Positions 1 through 6,492 of a stretch of DNA of 13,128 nucleotides are shown piece after piece. The notes below the pieces were generated by a model that worked only from the letters and a program-made list of their open reading frames with translations, did not search any database and had not been told where the DNA came from. The position numbers and the translations under genes were made by a program. Position 1 is the first letter of the stretch. Each line of letters starts with the position of its first letter. The DNA lies in contig DGXM01000007.1 of assembly GCA_002396325.1 (NCBI GenBank), positions 1-13,128 on the forward strand, written 5' to 3'. Source of the DNA: Treponema sp. UBA4232 (GTDB taxonomy: Bacteria; Spirochaetota; Spirochaetia; Treponematales; Treponemataceae).

Positions 1-72
1 ACGGTGTTCAATGGATGCTGAATCAAGTTCAGCATTACGGTATTCAACGGATGCTGAAATAAATTCAGCATG
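1..72. repeat. Two tandem 36-nt palindromic intergenic repeat units
   Basis: Units 1-36 and 37-72 are near-identical and directly abutted. Each carries a perfect 8-bp inverted repeat, ATGCTGAA / TTCAGCAT, around a 5-nt loop (arms 15-22 and 28-35; 51-58 and 64-71). Read on the minus strand the block would translate as VMLNLFQHPLNT followed by VMLNLIQHPLNT. I recall this signature as a spurious translation of dispersed palindromic repeats in Treponema genomes. It is therefore treated as non-coding. The array may continue beyond the left edge of the window. Confidence 0.85.
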
Positions 73-310
73 ACAATACTTTTTGGTCAGCTCCTTCACA
101 AGTTTTTACTTTCTCGCGAGGCTCGAATTTTTTCTGCGAAAAAAACGTAAAAACTTGCCATACTACGCCCGATTGGAGGGGGCGCGGTAGCGGTTCCGTA
201 ACAGCGTGGAGGAATGGAGGCTTTTGCCGGAACCCCGGAAAGCGGGATGCACAGGGGAGTGCGTAAGCCGTGTGGAGGGCCTTTCGTCCGTAAAAAAAAA
301 AGGAATTCAT
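73..310. repeat. Probable dispersed intergenic element, non-coding
   Basis: No convincing gene is seen here. The segment begins with an 11-bp perfect inverted repeat (CAAGTTTTTAC at 99-109, GTAAAAACTTG at 147-157) enclosing a smaller T6/A6 hairpin. It continues into a GC-rich stretch (about 165-290) unlike the A/T-rich promoter region that follows, and ends in a run of A at 293-302. Two overlapping minus-strand open frames exist, but neither has a ribosome site or a recognisable protein. Its position directly next to the palindromic units suggests one composite repeat element. That it is multi-copy is inference; only one copy is visible. Confidence 0.5.
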
Positions 311-322
311 GCATAAAAAAAT

Positions 323-349
323 TAAAGGTTGAGATTCATATTCCGATAA
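323..349 (+). promoter_or_regulatory. Sigma-28 (FliA-type) promoter for the flgN-flgK-flgL-fliW-csrA operon
   Basis: TAAAGGTT (323-330), an 11-nt spacer and TCCGATAA (342-349) match the enterobacterial FliA consensus TAAAGTTT-N11-GCCGATAA at 14 of 16 positions with the exact spacer. Transcription should start near 356. That leaves a leader of about 25 nt before the ATG at 381 and argues against translation from the upstream in-frame ATG at 354. The late, FliA-dependent class fits the products, which are hook-associated proteins and the FliW/CsrA pair. Confidence 0.85.
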
Positions 350-380
350 TCGAATGAGAGAACCTGTAGAGGGGTGTGAT

Positions 381-1055
381 ATGACTGAAGTGGATGAAAT
401 GGAAAACGTCGAAGGTCTGGGTGCAGATGTCTCGGAATTTATAGAAGAAAATGAGCAGGAGATGGAGAAGTCTTCTGTTCAGGTTCAGGCTTCCGAAGAG
501 GCTGCTGTTGCGGAAGAGATGCCTGCGGCAGAGCTTGTTGAGACGGCCGCGGTGGATGAGGAGAGTGCTGCGGAAGAGAAGGTGTCTGAAGGAAAGTCTG
601 AGGTTGAAAAAGAGGGCATGGTTTCCGACAACGAGCTTTTGCAGATTCTTAATGCCCAGAATGATGTTTTGGATTGCATGCTTACTCAGCAGAAGAAGAT
701 TCACGACAGCGTAAGGGAGCGCAGGTGGATTGAGCTTGAGAACAGCATCAATAATATGAAGGCGTACAGCGATGCTTTTGTGAATCTGGATCAGTGCCGC
801 GAGAATTTTGTTGGCGACAACAAGGATCTTTATCTGGCACCTGAGGTTCAGGATGTTTTTGTGAGTGTGAGGACAAAGCTTTCGAGAAGCAAAATTGAAA
901 ACAGTGCCCTTGCAACTTATGTTTCTTCCACGAAGGAATTTGTGGATGGAGTGATTGAAAACTGTGTGCCTCAGTCAAGGACGAGGGTGTACGGTAGAAA
1001 CGGAAAGATTGTGAGTCCGTCCGCAGAGAGTGTGGTTCTGGACGCATGGGTTTAA
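381..1055 (+). CDS. flgN: FlgN-like flagellar export chaperone with acidic N-terminal extension
   Basis: The protein has 224 residues. The ATG at 381 is chosen because AGAGGGG lies just upstream and the ATG at 354 falls at the predicted transcription start. Residues 1-80 are low-complexity and strongly acidic (27 Asp/Glu against 4 Lys), probably disordered. Residues 83-200 look like the helical FlgN fold: an amphipathic Leu/Gln-rich helix, a segment WIELENSINNMKAYSDAF, and a C-terminal helix ending near TYVSSTKEFVDGVIE. Position supports the call, since FlgN commonly sits directly before flgK, as in the Bacillus subtilis flgM-flgN-flgK-flgL-fliW-csrA order. FlgN binds FlgK and FlgL before export and delivers them to the export apparatus. 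The family match is by pattern and context and the sequence is divergent. The acidic extension is not typical of FlgN. A 104-nt gap separates it from flgK. Confidence 0.7.
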   Translation: MTEVDEMENVEGLGADVSEFIEENEQEMEKSSVQVQASEEAAVAEEMPAAELVETAAVDEESAAEEKVSEGKSEVEKEGMVSDNELLQILNAQNDVLDCMLTQQKKIHDSVRERRWIELENSINNMKAYSDAFVNLDQCRENFVGDNKDLYLAPEVQDVFVSVRTKLSRSKIENSALATYVSSTKEFVDGVIENCVPQSRTRVYGRNGKIVSPSAESVVLDAWV

Positions 1056-1072
1056 GGATTTCGCACGGAGTG

Positions 1073-1101
1073 TTTTGAAAAACGGTTTTTGTTTTTCGGA
1101 A
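1073..1101 (+). other. A/U-rich hairpin in the flgN-flgK gap
   Basis: GAAAAAC (1077-1083) and GTTTTTC (1091-1097) form a perfect 7-bp stem around a 7-nt loop. The stem can be extended by two G-U and two A-U pairs. It is weak and has no following U-run, so I do not call it a terminator. It could be a processing site or a mild attenuator, or chance in a T-rich spacer. Confidence 0.25.
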
Positions 1102-1159
1102 GTTGTTTTGTGAGTTTCCTGATATAGAAAGATTTCAGAAATAATCTGGAGGAAATAGA

Positions 1160-3031
1160 ATGGCTGGTTCATTTGGTGGAATTGAAATTGGAAAAAGGTC
1201 TCTTATGACTCACAGTCTGCAGATTCAGACTGCAGGTCACAACATTTCCAATGCGAATACGGAGGGGTATACACGTCAGCGTGTGAATGTGCGGGCGTTT
1301 GATCCTTTGTACCGTCCTGATTTGGAGCGTGCCGAAACAGCCGGACAGATTGGACAGGGAACTGAAGCCGAAAGTGTGAAGCGTCTGCGTGATGAGCTTC
1401 TCGACACAAGGATCGTGGCACAGACCAACGTGCAGTCTTACTGGGAGACCCGTGAGAAATACTACACGATGATTGAGCAGATTTACAATGAGCCGGAGGA
1501 AATTTCAGTCCGCGGCAATATGGATAAATTCTGGGAGAGCTGGCAGGAACTTTCTTTGTATCCCGATCAGGATGCGGCGCGTCAGGCTGTTGTGACAAGG
1601 GCAGACAGTCTCACCAATGCCATTCAGCAGAGAAACAAGAGCCTTGTTGCCATCGGAAACCAGATTAACGAAGACATCAATGCAACCGTAAAGCAGGTGA
1701 ATGATTACGCCCGCCAGATTGCTGAGCTCAATATGGAAATCACCAGAAGCAAGGGACTTGGGGACGATCCCAACGACCTGATGGACAGACGTGATCTTCT
1801 GGTTGAAAAACTCGGAAAACTTATCAACGTGACTGTCTCTCGCCAGGACAACGACGAGTTTATGGTGCATACCGACGGACAGATTATCGTTCAGGGTGGA
1901 ATTGCCCGCCAGATTGTCACCGATGCAGGTCCTGAAAACGGCGGATATTATCAGCTCAAGTGGGAGGACACTCAGTACGATGCATATTTCCGCGGCGGTT
2001 CCCTGGGGGCGCTGGTAGAACTGCGTGATGTTGACGTGAGAAGCGAGATGCAGTCTCTGAACACAATGACCCTCAATTTTGCAGATCTTGTGAACGACGT
2101 GCACCGCAACGCAATCGGAAAGAACAATGTTACCGGCCTTGATTTCTTTGTGCAGCATCCTTTCGTGCAGAACACAAACGGAAATTACGACCGCACTGGA
2201 GACGGAGTGGAGGACACTTCCTATGTCTTTAGATTTACCGGAACAAATGCACTTGACCTTCACGAGCAGGTGGGACTCGAAGGGGAAATCACCCTTTCAG
2301 GTCACGACGGAAATGTGACGGTTCCTTATTATGCAACAGACACCGTTGAGGAAGTGATCAACAGAATCAACAATACGGATGCGGAAGTGAAGGCTTACCT
2401 TGACCGCAACAATTCTCTGGTCCTTAAGGCCACGGCGGCTCTTGATTCAGGAAACCCTGATTTTGTAATCCGCCATGTTGAAGATTCAGGTATGTTCCTT
2501 ACCGGATATTCCGGCATACTTCAGGCAAGCGGTGCAGAGGGCGCTTACGATTACAACCAGGCTGATGCAGTGAACGCACTTGCAGGAGCACAGTTCGGTG
2601 TTGCCCCGGTTCTGAATCCTTCCGCATACATTCAGGTGAACGACAGAATCCACACTGATGTGCAATCCGTTGCGGCGGCTCTTCCGAATCTTCAGGGAAC
2701 TGCGGATGCTGGTGACGGCAGGGCGGCGGTTGCGATTGCCTCTATCCGCAACTCAAACGTGATGGTTGGAAAAAGCAGGACTTTCGATGACTACTTTGCG
2801 GATTCCGTTACAAACGTGGGTCTCAAGGGTGAGCAGGCGGCCAATATGCTTGCAAGTCAGAATGCGATTATGAATGACCTTACCGCTTTGCGCGACAGCA
2901 TCAGCGGTGTGAATATCGATGAAGAGCTTGCAGACATCATCAAGTTCCAGCACGGTTACAATGCGGCTGCCCGCTTTATTTCAGTGCAGGACGAGCTTTT
3001 GGACACGCTTATCAACAGGCTTGGAGTCTGA
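1160..3031 (+). CDS. flgK: Flagellar hook-associated protein 1 (FlgK)
   Basis: This 623-residue protein is the first hook-filament junction protein; the periplasmic filament is built on it. GGAGGAA (1148-1154) precedes the ATG. The N-terminus has the conserved axial-protein helix with TAGHNISNANTEGYTRQ at residues 24-40. The C-terminus (about 580-623) carries the matching helix, with DEELADIIKFQHGYNAAARF. The two termini pair into the D0/D1 coiled coil, and the long middle (about 200-570) forms the variable domains. The length is within the FlgK range. The neighbours are its probable chaperone upstream and flgL 66 nt downstream on the same strand. A 252-codon minus-strand open frame inside it has no support and is a coding shadow. 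Confidence 0.97.
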   Translation: MAGSFGGIEIGKRSLMTHSLQIQTAGHNISNANTEGYTRQRVNVRAFDPLYRPDLERAETAGQIGQGTEAESVKRLRDELLDTRIVAQTNVQSYWETREKYYTMIEQIYNEPEEISVRGNMDKFWESWQELSLYPDQDAARQAVVTRADSLTNAIQQRNKSLVAIGNQINEDINATVKQVNDYARQIAELNMEITRSKGLGDDPNDLMDRRDLLVEKLGKLINVTVSRQDNDEFMVHTDGQIIVQGGIARQIVTDAGPENGGYYQLKWEDTQYDAYFRGGSLGALVELRDVDVRSEMQSLNTMTLNFADLVNDVHRNAIGKNNVTGLDFFVQHPFVQNTNGNYDRTGDGVEDTSYVFRFTGTNALDLHEQVGLEGEITLSGHDGNVTVPYYATDTVEEVINRINNTDAEVKAYLDRNNSLVLKATAALDSGNPDFVIRHVEDSGMFLTGYSGILQASGAEGAYDYNQADAVNALAGAQFGVAPVLNPSAYIQVNDRIHTDVQSVAAALPNLQGTADAGDGRAAVAIASIRNSNVMVGKSRTFDDYFADSVTNVGLKGEQAANMLASQNAIMNDLTALRDSISGVNIDEELADIIKFQHGYNAAARFISVQDELLDTLINRLGV

Positions 3032-3097
3032 TCAACTTAGGGGTCTCTCTGAAAAAAAATTAGAGGCTCCATCAAAACAACGGACAAGGAGTGAAAA

Positions 3098-4342
3098 ATG
3101 AATAGAATCAGTTCACAGTACAACAACACAAATACACAGTATTTTCTCCGCCAGCAGGAAGTGAGGCAGGCACAAAAAAACGCTCAGATCGGAAGCCAGA
3201 GCAGACTTGGAGCCTTGCGTGACGATCCGATTGCCGCAGGACATCTTGTGCGCTATCAGTCATTTCTTTCCCGCGTGAATGTGTTTGAGAAAAACGCCCA
3301 GACTCTTGCAGACAATTTCCAGCTCCGTGAGGGCTACATCCATCAGAACGTGGAGATTATGCAGAAAGTGAGGGAACTTGCGGTGCAGGGGGCAAACGGT
3401 ACATACACTCCGCAGGATTTGAAGAATATGTCTGTGCAGGTTGACGAGCTTCTGAAGGAACTCATTCAGAATGCAAATGCCGTGGGACCTGACGGAAACT
3501 CCCTTTTTGCGGGAACCAGAAACAACGTGACATCCTTCGAGATTTCAATGGGAGATGTTGAGGGAGCTTCGGAGCCTCTTATTACTCACGTGGCTTACAA
3601 CGGAAACATAGAGGCAAACAAGGTAGAAGTTGACGAACAGGCTTATCTTGAAGTCGAGAATTCAGGAAACAAGATTTTCTGGGCAGAACCGCAGGTGCTG
3701 ATGGGGCAGAGGGATCTTTCCTCCTGGCAGGCTCAGGAAGACAGCGTGATTTATCTTGACGGCGTTGACATCAGGATCAACAGGGGAGACAACATTTATG
3801 CCGTGGCGGCAAAAATCAACGACAGCGGTGTTGCGGTAAAGGCTTCGATTGATCCTTTGAGCCGCGGTCTGAATCTCCGCACGACAGATGCCCACCAGAT
3901 GTGGCTTGCTGATAAATCAGGGTCCGTTCTTGAGCAGATAGGAATGATTAAAGACAAGAGCCAGCTGCCGCCTTACAACATCGGAACAAGCGTGAATATT
4001 TCCGGCGGTTCCCTTTTCGACACAGTGATTGCACTTCGCGATGCTCTTCTGAGCGGAAATCAGGAAGCCATCGGTTCCCGTGTTCTCGGAACAATCGACG
4101 AGGGCATGAACAATCTTACGACGCGTCTTGCAAAATCGGGAAGCGATTACGAAAGGGCACAGAACAACATCCAGAGGCAGTCTCTGAACAATCTGAATGT
4201 CACAAATCTTGTGTCCCGCGAAGGCGACATCGACATGACGGAAGCCATCACGGATTTGAAGATGCTTGATTACGTGCACCAGGCCACTTTGAGCACTGCG
4301 GGCAGACTTTATTCAAGCACACTTCTTGACTACGTGCGCTGA
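3098..4342 (+). CDS. flgL: Flagellar hook-associated protein 3 (FlgL)
   Basis: The second junction protein, 414 residues, sits between FlgK and the flagellin filament. AAGGAG (3086-3091) lies six bases before the ATG. Like flagellin it has conserved terminal helices: residues 5-60 with LGALRDDPIAAGHLVRYQS (the counterpart of the flagellin 'aGDDAaGla' segment), then VRELAVQGANGTYT at 91-104, and a C-terminal helix at 379-414 with MTEAITDLKMLDYVHQATLS. The middle part is variable. It follows flgK in the usual order and is followed by fliW after 18 nt. Confidence 0.96.
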   Translation: MNRISSQYNNTNTQYFLRQQEVRQAQKNAQIGSQSRLGALRDDPIAAGHLVRYQSFLSRVNVFEKNAQTLADNFQLREGYIHQNVEIMQKVRELAVQGANGTYTPQDLKNMSVQVDELLKELIQNANAVGPDGNSLFAGTRNNVTSFEISMGDVEGASEPLITHVAYNGNIEANKVEVDEQAYLEVENSGNKIFWAEPQVLMGQRDLSSWQAQEDSVIYLDGVDIRINRGDNIYAVAAKINDSGVAVKASIDPLSRGLNLRTTDAHQMWLADKSGSVLEQIGMIKDKSQLPPYNIGTSVNISGGSLFDTVIALRDALLSGNQEAIGSRVLGTIDEGMNNLTTRLAKSGSDYERAQNNIQRQSLNNLNVTNLVSREGDIDMTEAITDLKMLDYVHQATLSTAGRLYSSTLLDYVR

Positions 4343-4360
4343 AATTAATCAGGTGGTCAG

Positions 4361-4807
4361 ATGCAGGTAAAAACAAAGGCATCCGGAATCGTTGAGGTTC
4401 CGGAAGAACACATAATCACAATTCCGGCGGGTCTTTTCGGTTTTGAGGAGTATACGGAATTCGCTCTTTACGACAGCTCTTACACTCCGTTTGTGTGGCT
4501 GCAGTCAACAAAAGAGCCTTCCCTTGCTTTTCTGATGATAGACCCGTTCGTTGTCTGTCCGTCTTACGAAACCGATATTGATGACAGGGAGCTTTCTAAA
4601 ATCCACATAACGGATCCGTCTCAGGTGCTTGTAATGACTTTGGTCACTGTGCCTGGAAACGGAAAGGCCGTCACTGCGAATTTTCTGGGACCGCTGATCA
4701 TCAACAAATCCACCCGCGAAGGAATGCAGGTGGTTCTGAACGACTCGAAATGGCCCACTAAATATGATTTGATGGAAGGCCTTAAACGTGCGAAGGAGGA
4801 AGGCTGA
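4361..4807 (+). CDS. fliW: Flagellar assembly factor FliW
   Basis: FliW (148 residues) binds either newly made flagellin or CsrA. When flagellin is exported, free FliW sequesters CsrA and relieves repression of flagellin translation. Family signatures visible here are IPAGLFGFEEYTEF (21-34), PFVWLQSTKEPSLAFLMIDPF (43-63, split as PFVWLQSTKEP and SLAFLMIDPF) and TANFLGPLIINKSTREGMQ (105-123). AGGTGG stands just before the ATG. The TGA stop (4805-4807) shares one base with the ATG of csrA, so the two are translationally coupled and probably made in fixed ratio. The length is normal for the family. Confidence 0.96.
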   Translation: MQVKTKASGIVEVPEEHIITIPAGLFGFEEYTEFALYDSSYTPFVWLQSTKEPSLAFLMIDPFVVCPSYETDIDDRELSKIHITDPSQVLVMTLVTVPGNGKAVTANFLGPLIINKSTREGMQVVLNDSKWPTKYDLMEGLKRAKEEG

Positions 4808-5022
4808 TGCTGATTCTTTCACGCAAGGTTGACGAGAAAATCAAAATTGGAAATGACATCACTCTGACAATCATCGAAGTGCGCGGTGATATGGTGAAAA
4901 TCGGCGTGGAGGCTCCGAAGAATGTGAAGGTATTCCGTCAGGAGGTTTTCGAGGCGATTCAGGCAGAGAACAAGGCTGCAACAAGTGTTTCCGAAGAGGC
5001 ACTCAAAAATCTTTTCAGCTGA
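4807..5022 (+). CDS. csrA: Carbon storage regulator / translational repressor CsrA
   Basis: This is a 71-residue RNA-binding protein that dimerises and blocks translation by binding GGA motifs in loops near ribosome sites. It starts MLILSRKVDEKIKIG and continues to GVEAPKNVKVFRQEV. The key RNA-contacting residues L4, R6, V42 and R44 are present; position 43 is Phe where many homologues have His. AAGGAGGAAG lies before the start inside the fliW end. The stop at 5020-5022 lies inside the 3' end of tsaB on the other strand. The likely targets are the two flaB leaders in this window, which carry GGA hairpins. Confidence 0.97.
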   Translation: MLILSRKVDEKIKIGNDITLTIIEVRGDMVKIGVEAPKNVKVFRQEVFEAIQAENKAATSVSEEALKNLFS

Positions 5023-5701
5023 TTCCTTTTTTCTTTTCCAGAACAATCTCCGCTTCGCTTTTTCTTACATATACAGGTCCGTCGTAATCCTGCAGCGGAG
5101 ACTCTCCATTTGAAATCTTTATTTCTGCCATCTCGAAAAGCGACTCGCATGCATCCTGTGCCGGGACTGCGGCGTGTATATTTAAAAGTGATTTTCTTTC
5201 CTGTGTCTGTTCGTAAAAGGATGCGGCTCCAGGACCGCAGACAATGATGGAATCCTCTTCGCTGAAAATCGAAAGCAGTTCGTCGATTCCCAAATCCTCA
5301 TCGTCACGGATTTTTTTTGCATTGGAATAAAGTGCGGAAAAATATTCCTCTTCCTTTGCCTCAATAAGACTGAGCTTCATTCCTGGAAAATTTCTGTACG
5401 GCCACTGATATGCGTCGAGTGACGGAATGCCGTAGAGCGGGGTGCCGTTTGAAAGATTAAGTGCCTTCAATGTGCTGAGTCCCAGTCTTAGTCCTGTGAA
5501 TGTGCCGGGCCCCAATGTGCTTACGGTGTAATCCAAATCTTTCGGGGAAAGCTCCATTTCCTTCATCACGTAGTCAACTGCGGGAAGAAGTTTTTCAGAC
5601 TGTCTGATTCCTATGTCAATAACCACTTTTATGGATTTGGAATCTTTTTTTGCTGCGATGGCGATTTTTGAAACCGCGCAGTCTATGGCAAGTGCGTTCA
5701 T
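5015..5701 (-). CDS. tsaB: tRNA N6-threonylcarbamoyladenosine (t6A) synthesis protein TsaB
   Basis: TsaB (228 residues) is the ASKHA-fold partner that dimerises with TsaD and, with TsaE, supports transfer of threonylcarbamoyl to A37 of ANN-decoding tRNAs in the cytoplasm. Recognisable parts are the N-terminal strand MNALAIDCAVSKIAIA, QSEKLLPAVDYVM (34-46), where most homologues have HSE rather than QSE, and the diagnostic GPGTFTGLRLG (64-74). The length is close to the Escherichia coli protein. Its ATG overlaps the tsaE stop as ATGA (5698-5701). The 3' end overlaps csrA by 8 nt tail to tail, with no terminator between them. TsaD and TsaC are not in this window. Confidence 0.93.
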   Translation of the reverse strand: MNALAIDCAVSKIAIAAKKDSKSIKVVIDIGIRQSEKLLPAVDYVMKEMELSPKDLDYTVSTLGPGTFTGLRLGLSTLKALNLSNGTPLYGIPSLDAYQWPYRNFPGMKLSLIEAKEEEYFSALYSNAKKIRDDEDLGIDELLSIFSEEDSIIVCGPGAASFYEQTQERKSLLNIHAAVPAQDACESLFEMAEIKISNGESPLQDYDGPVYVRKSEAEIVLEKKKGIS

Positions 5702-6141
5702 TGCTCGATGCTCCCGTTTTTCCAGTTTTCAATTTGAATGTCGCGCTCTCCGTTTTCAAGAGGAGTGATTGTCATGAAGATTGTTTTTTTCGGAAGTTCG
5801 GATTTTACTTTTTCACTCCATTCGATTATGCACACACCGTCTCCGTAAAGCATATCCTCAACACCAAGATTCGCGAAATCCTCCGAGCCTTCAAGTCTGT
5901 ACACGTCCATATGGTAGAGGGGCATTTTTCCTGAGTATTCGCTGATGAGGCAGAAAGTGGGACTGGTGATTGTGTCTTCAATCCCAAGAGCACGTGCAAT
6001 GCCTTTTGTGATTGTTGTCTTGCCGGCTGCCAATGTGCCCGTCATTGCAATCACGTCTCCCGGCTTTAGAAGGGATCCGATTTTTTCACCAAGTGCGATG
6101 GTTTCTTCGGCAGAGGATGTGTGGAAATGCATTGCACTCAT
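5698..6141 (-). CDS. tsaE: t6A synthesis ATPase TsaE
   Basis: This small P-loop ATPase (147 residues) drives the TsaB-TsaD complex in t6A synthesis. The Walker A is GTLAAGKT (35-42), followed by TSPTF (59-63), HMDVYR (77-82) and EWSE (107-110), all typical TsaE motifs. Ala in Walker A (LAAGKT rather than the common LGAGKT) is a mild change. The start overlaps the stop of the preceding small gene as ATGA (6138-6141), and the stop overlaps tsaB in the same way, so the three are tightly coupled. An alternative ATG lies three codons in, at 6132. Confidence 0.95.
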   Translation of the reverse strand: MSAMHFHTSSAEETIALGEKIGSLLKPGDVIAMTGTLAAGKTTITKGIARALGIEDTITSPTFCLISEYSGKMPLYHMDVYRLEGSEDFANLGVEDMLYGDGVCIIEWSEKVKSELPKKTIFMTITPLENGERDIQIENWKNGSIEQ

Positions 6142-6407
6142 ACCTGGGGAAGATTTCCCTGCAGATAAAGGTCGTCAATGTATTTTTTCAGCGATCTTTT
6201 TATCGGCATGACGGGGTAGTTCAAATCTTTGGGCAAGGGTTCAAGCTCTATGTTTCTCTGTCCAAGAGGACTTATCTCGATGCTGAAACTGACGGGAAAC
6301 GTCACGTTTTTTGAAAGAATCTCGACTACGGCATTTCCCCTGTAACGGTTCAGATAGTAAATGTATCCTTCTTCCTTTGCAATCGAATTGATGTCAACAA
6401 TCTTCAT
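6138..6407 (-). CDS. Conserved-looking small protein of unknown function
   Basis: I do not recognise this 89-residue protein. It starts MKIVDINSIAKEEGYIYY. It is soluble, with no signal peptide or membrane segment. The composition suggests alternating strands (residues 15-55) followed by a basic helix (IKRSLKKYIDDLYLQG, near 69-84). The reading frame could begin at a TTG at 6425, but the ATG at 6407 is preferred although no Shine-Dalgarno precedes it. A promoter candidate at 6414-6442 would place the transcription start on this ATG, giving a leaderless mRNA. The stop overlaps tsaE by 4 nt (ATGA). That coupling and the sensible coding context make it a real gene; a link to tRNA modification or to flagella is open. 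Confidence 0.75.
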   Translation of the reverse strand: MKIVDINSIAKEEGYIYYLNRYRGNAVVEILSKNVTFPVSFSIEISPLGQRNIELEPLPKDLNYPVMPIKRSLKKYIDDLYLQGNLPQV

Positions 6408-6413
6408 ATCTAT

Positions 6414-6442
6414 AGAATAACCCAAAAACCGCTAAATTACAA
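6414..6442 (-). promoter_or_regulatory. Candidate sigma-70-type promoter for the small gene, tsaE and tsaB
   Basis: On the minus strand TTGTAA (6442-6437), a 17-nt spacer and TATTCT (6419-6414) each match the vegetative consensus at 4 of 6 positions with ideal spacing. The start would fall near 6407, the A of the ATG. It would let housekeeping t6A genes be expressed independently of the flagellar genes upstream. The moderate matches make this a candidate only. Confidence 0.4.
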
Positions 6443-6492
6443 GAGTAAAAATCGGTTTGCAGGTGTTCCTCCTTTTTCTAAAAATTATCCAA

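Noticed and set aside
1..72. CRISPR array (36-nt period)
   Set aside because: The two 36-nt units abut with no spacers between them, each unit is itself palindromic, and no cas genes are near.
65..314. Two overlapping minus-strand small proteins
   Set aside because: They have no ribosome site and low-complexity, implausible sequence, and they overlap the inverted repeat and palindromic units. They resemble the known spurious translations of such repeats.
354..380. Upstream ATG start for the FlgN-like gene
   Set aside because: It lies at the predicted sigma-28 transcript start and has no Shine-Dalgarno; the ATG at 381 follows AGAGGGG.
1505..2263. 252-codon minus-strand open frame inside flgK
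   Set aside because: It is antisense to a clear FlgK coding sequence, with no family resemblance and no ribosome site of note; it is a codon-bias shadow.
3032..3097. Terminator between flgK and flgL
   Set aside because: Only a 4-bp CTCT/AGAG stem around an A-rich loop is available and no U-run follows; the genes look co-transcribed.
6200..6226. Sigma-28 promoter around a perfect minus-strand GCCGATAA in the small gene
   Set aside because: The -35 position reads ATTTGAAC, matching the FliA consensus at only one of eight bases.
6408..6425. TTG start extending the small gene by six codons
   Set aside because: There is no ribosome site before the TTG, and the extension would lie over the -10 of the promoter candidate.
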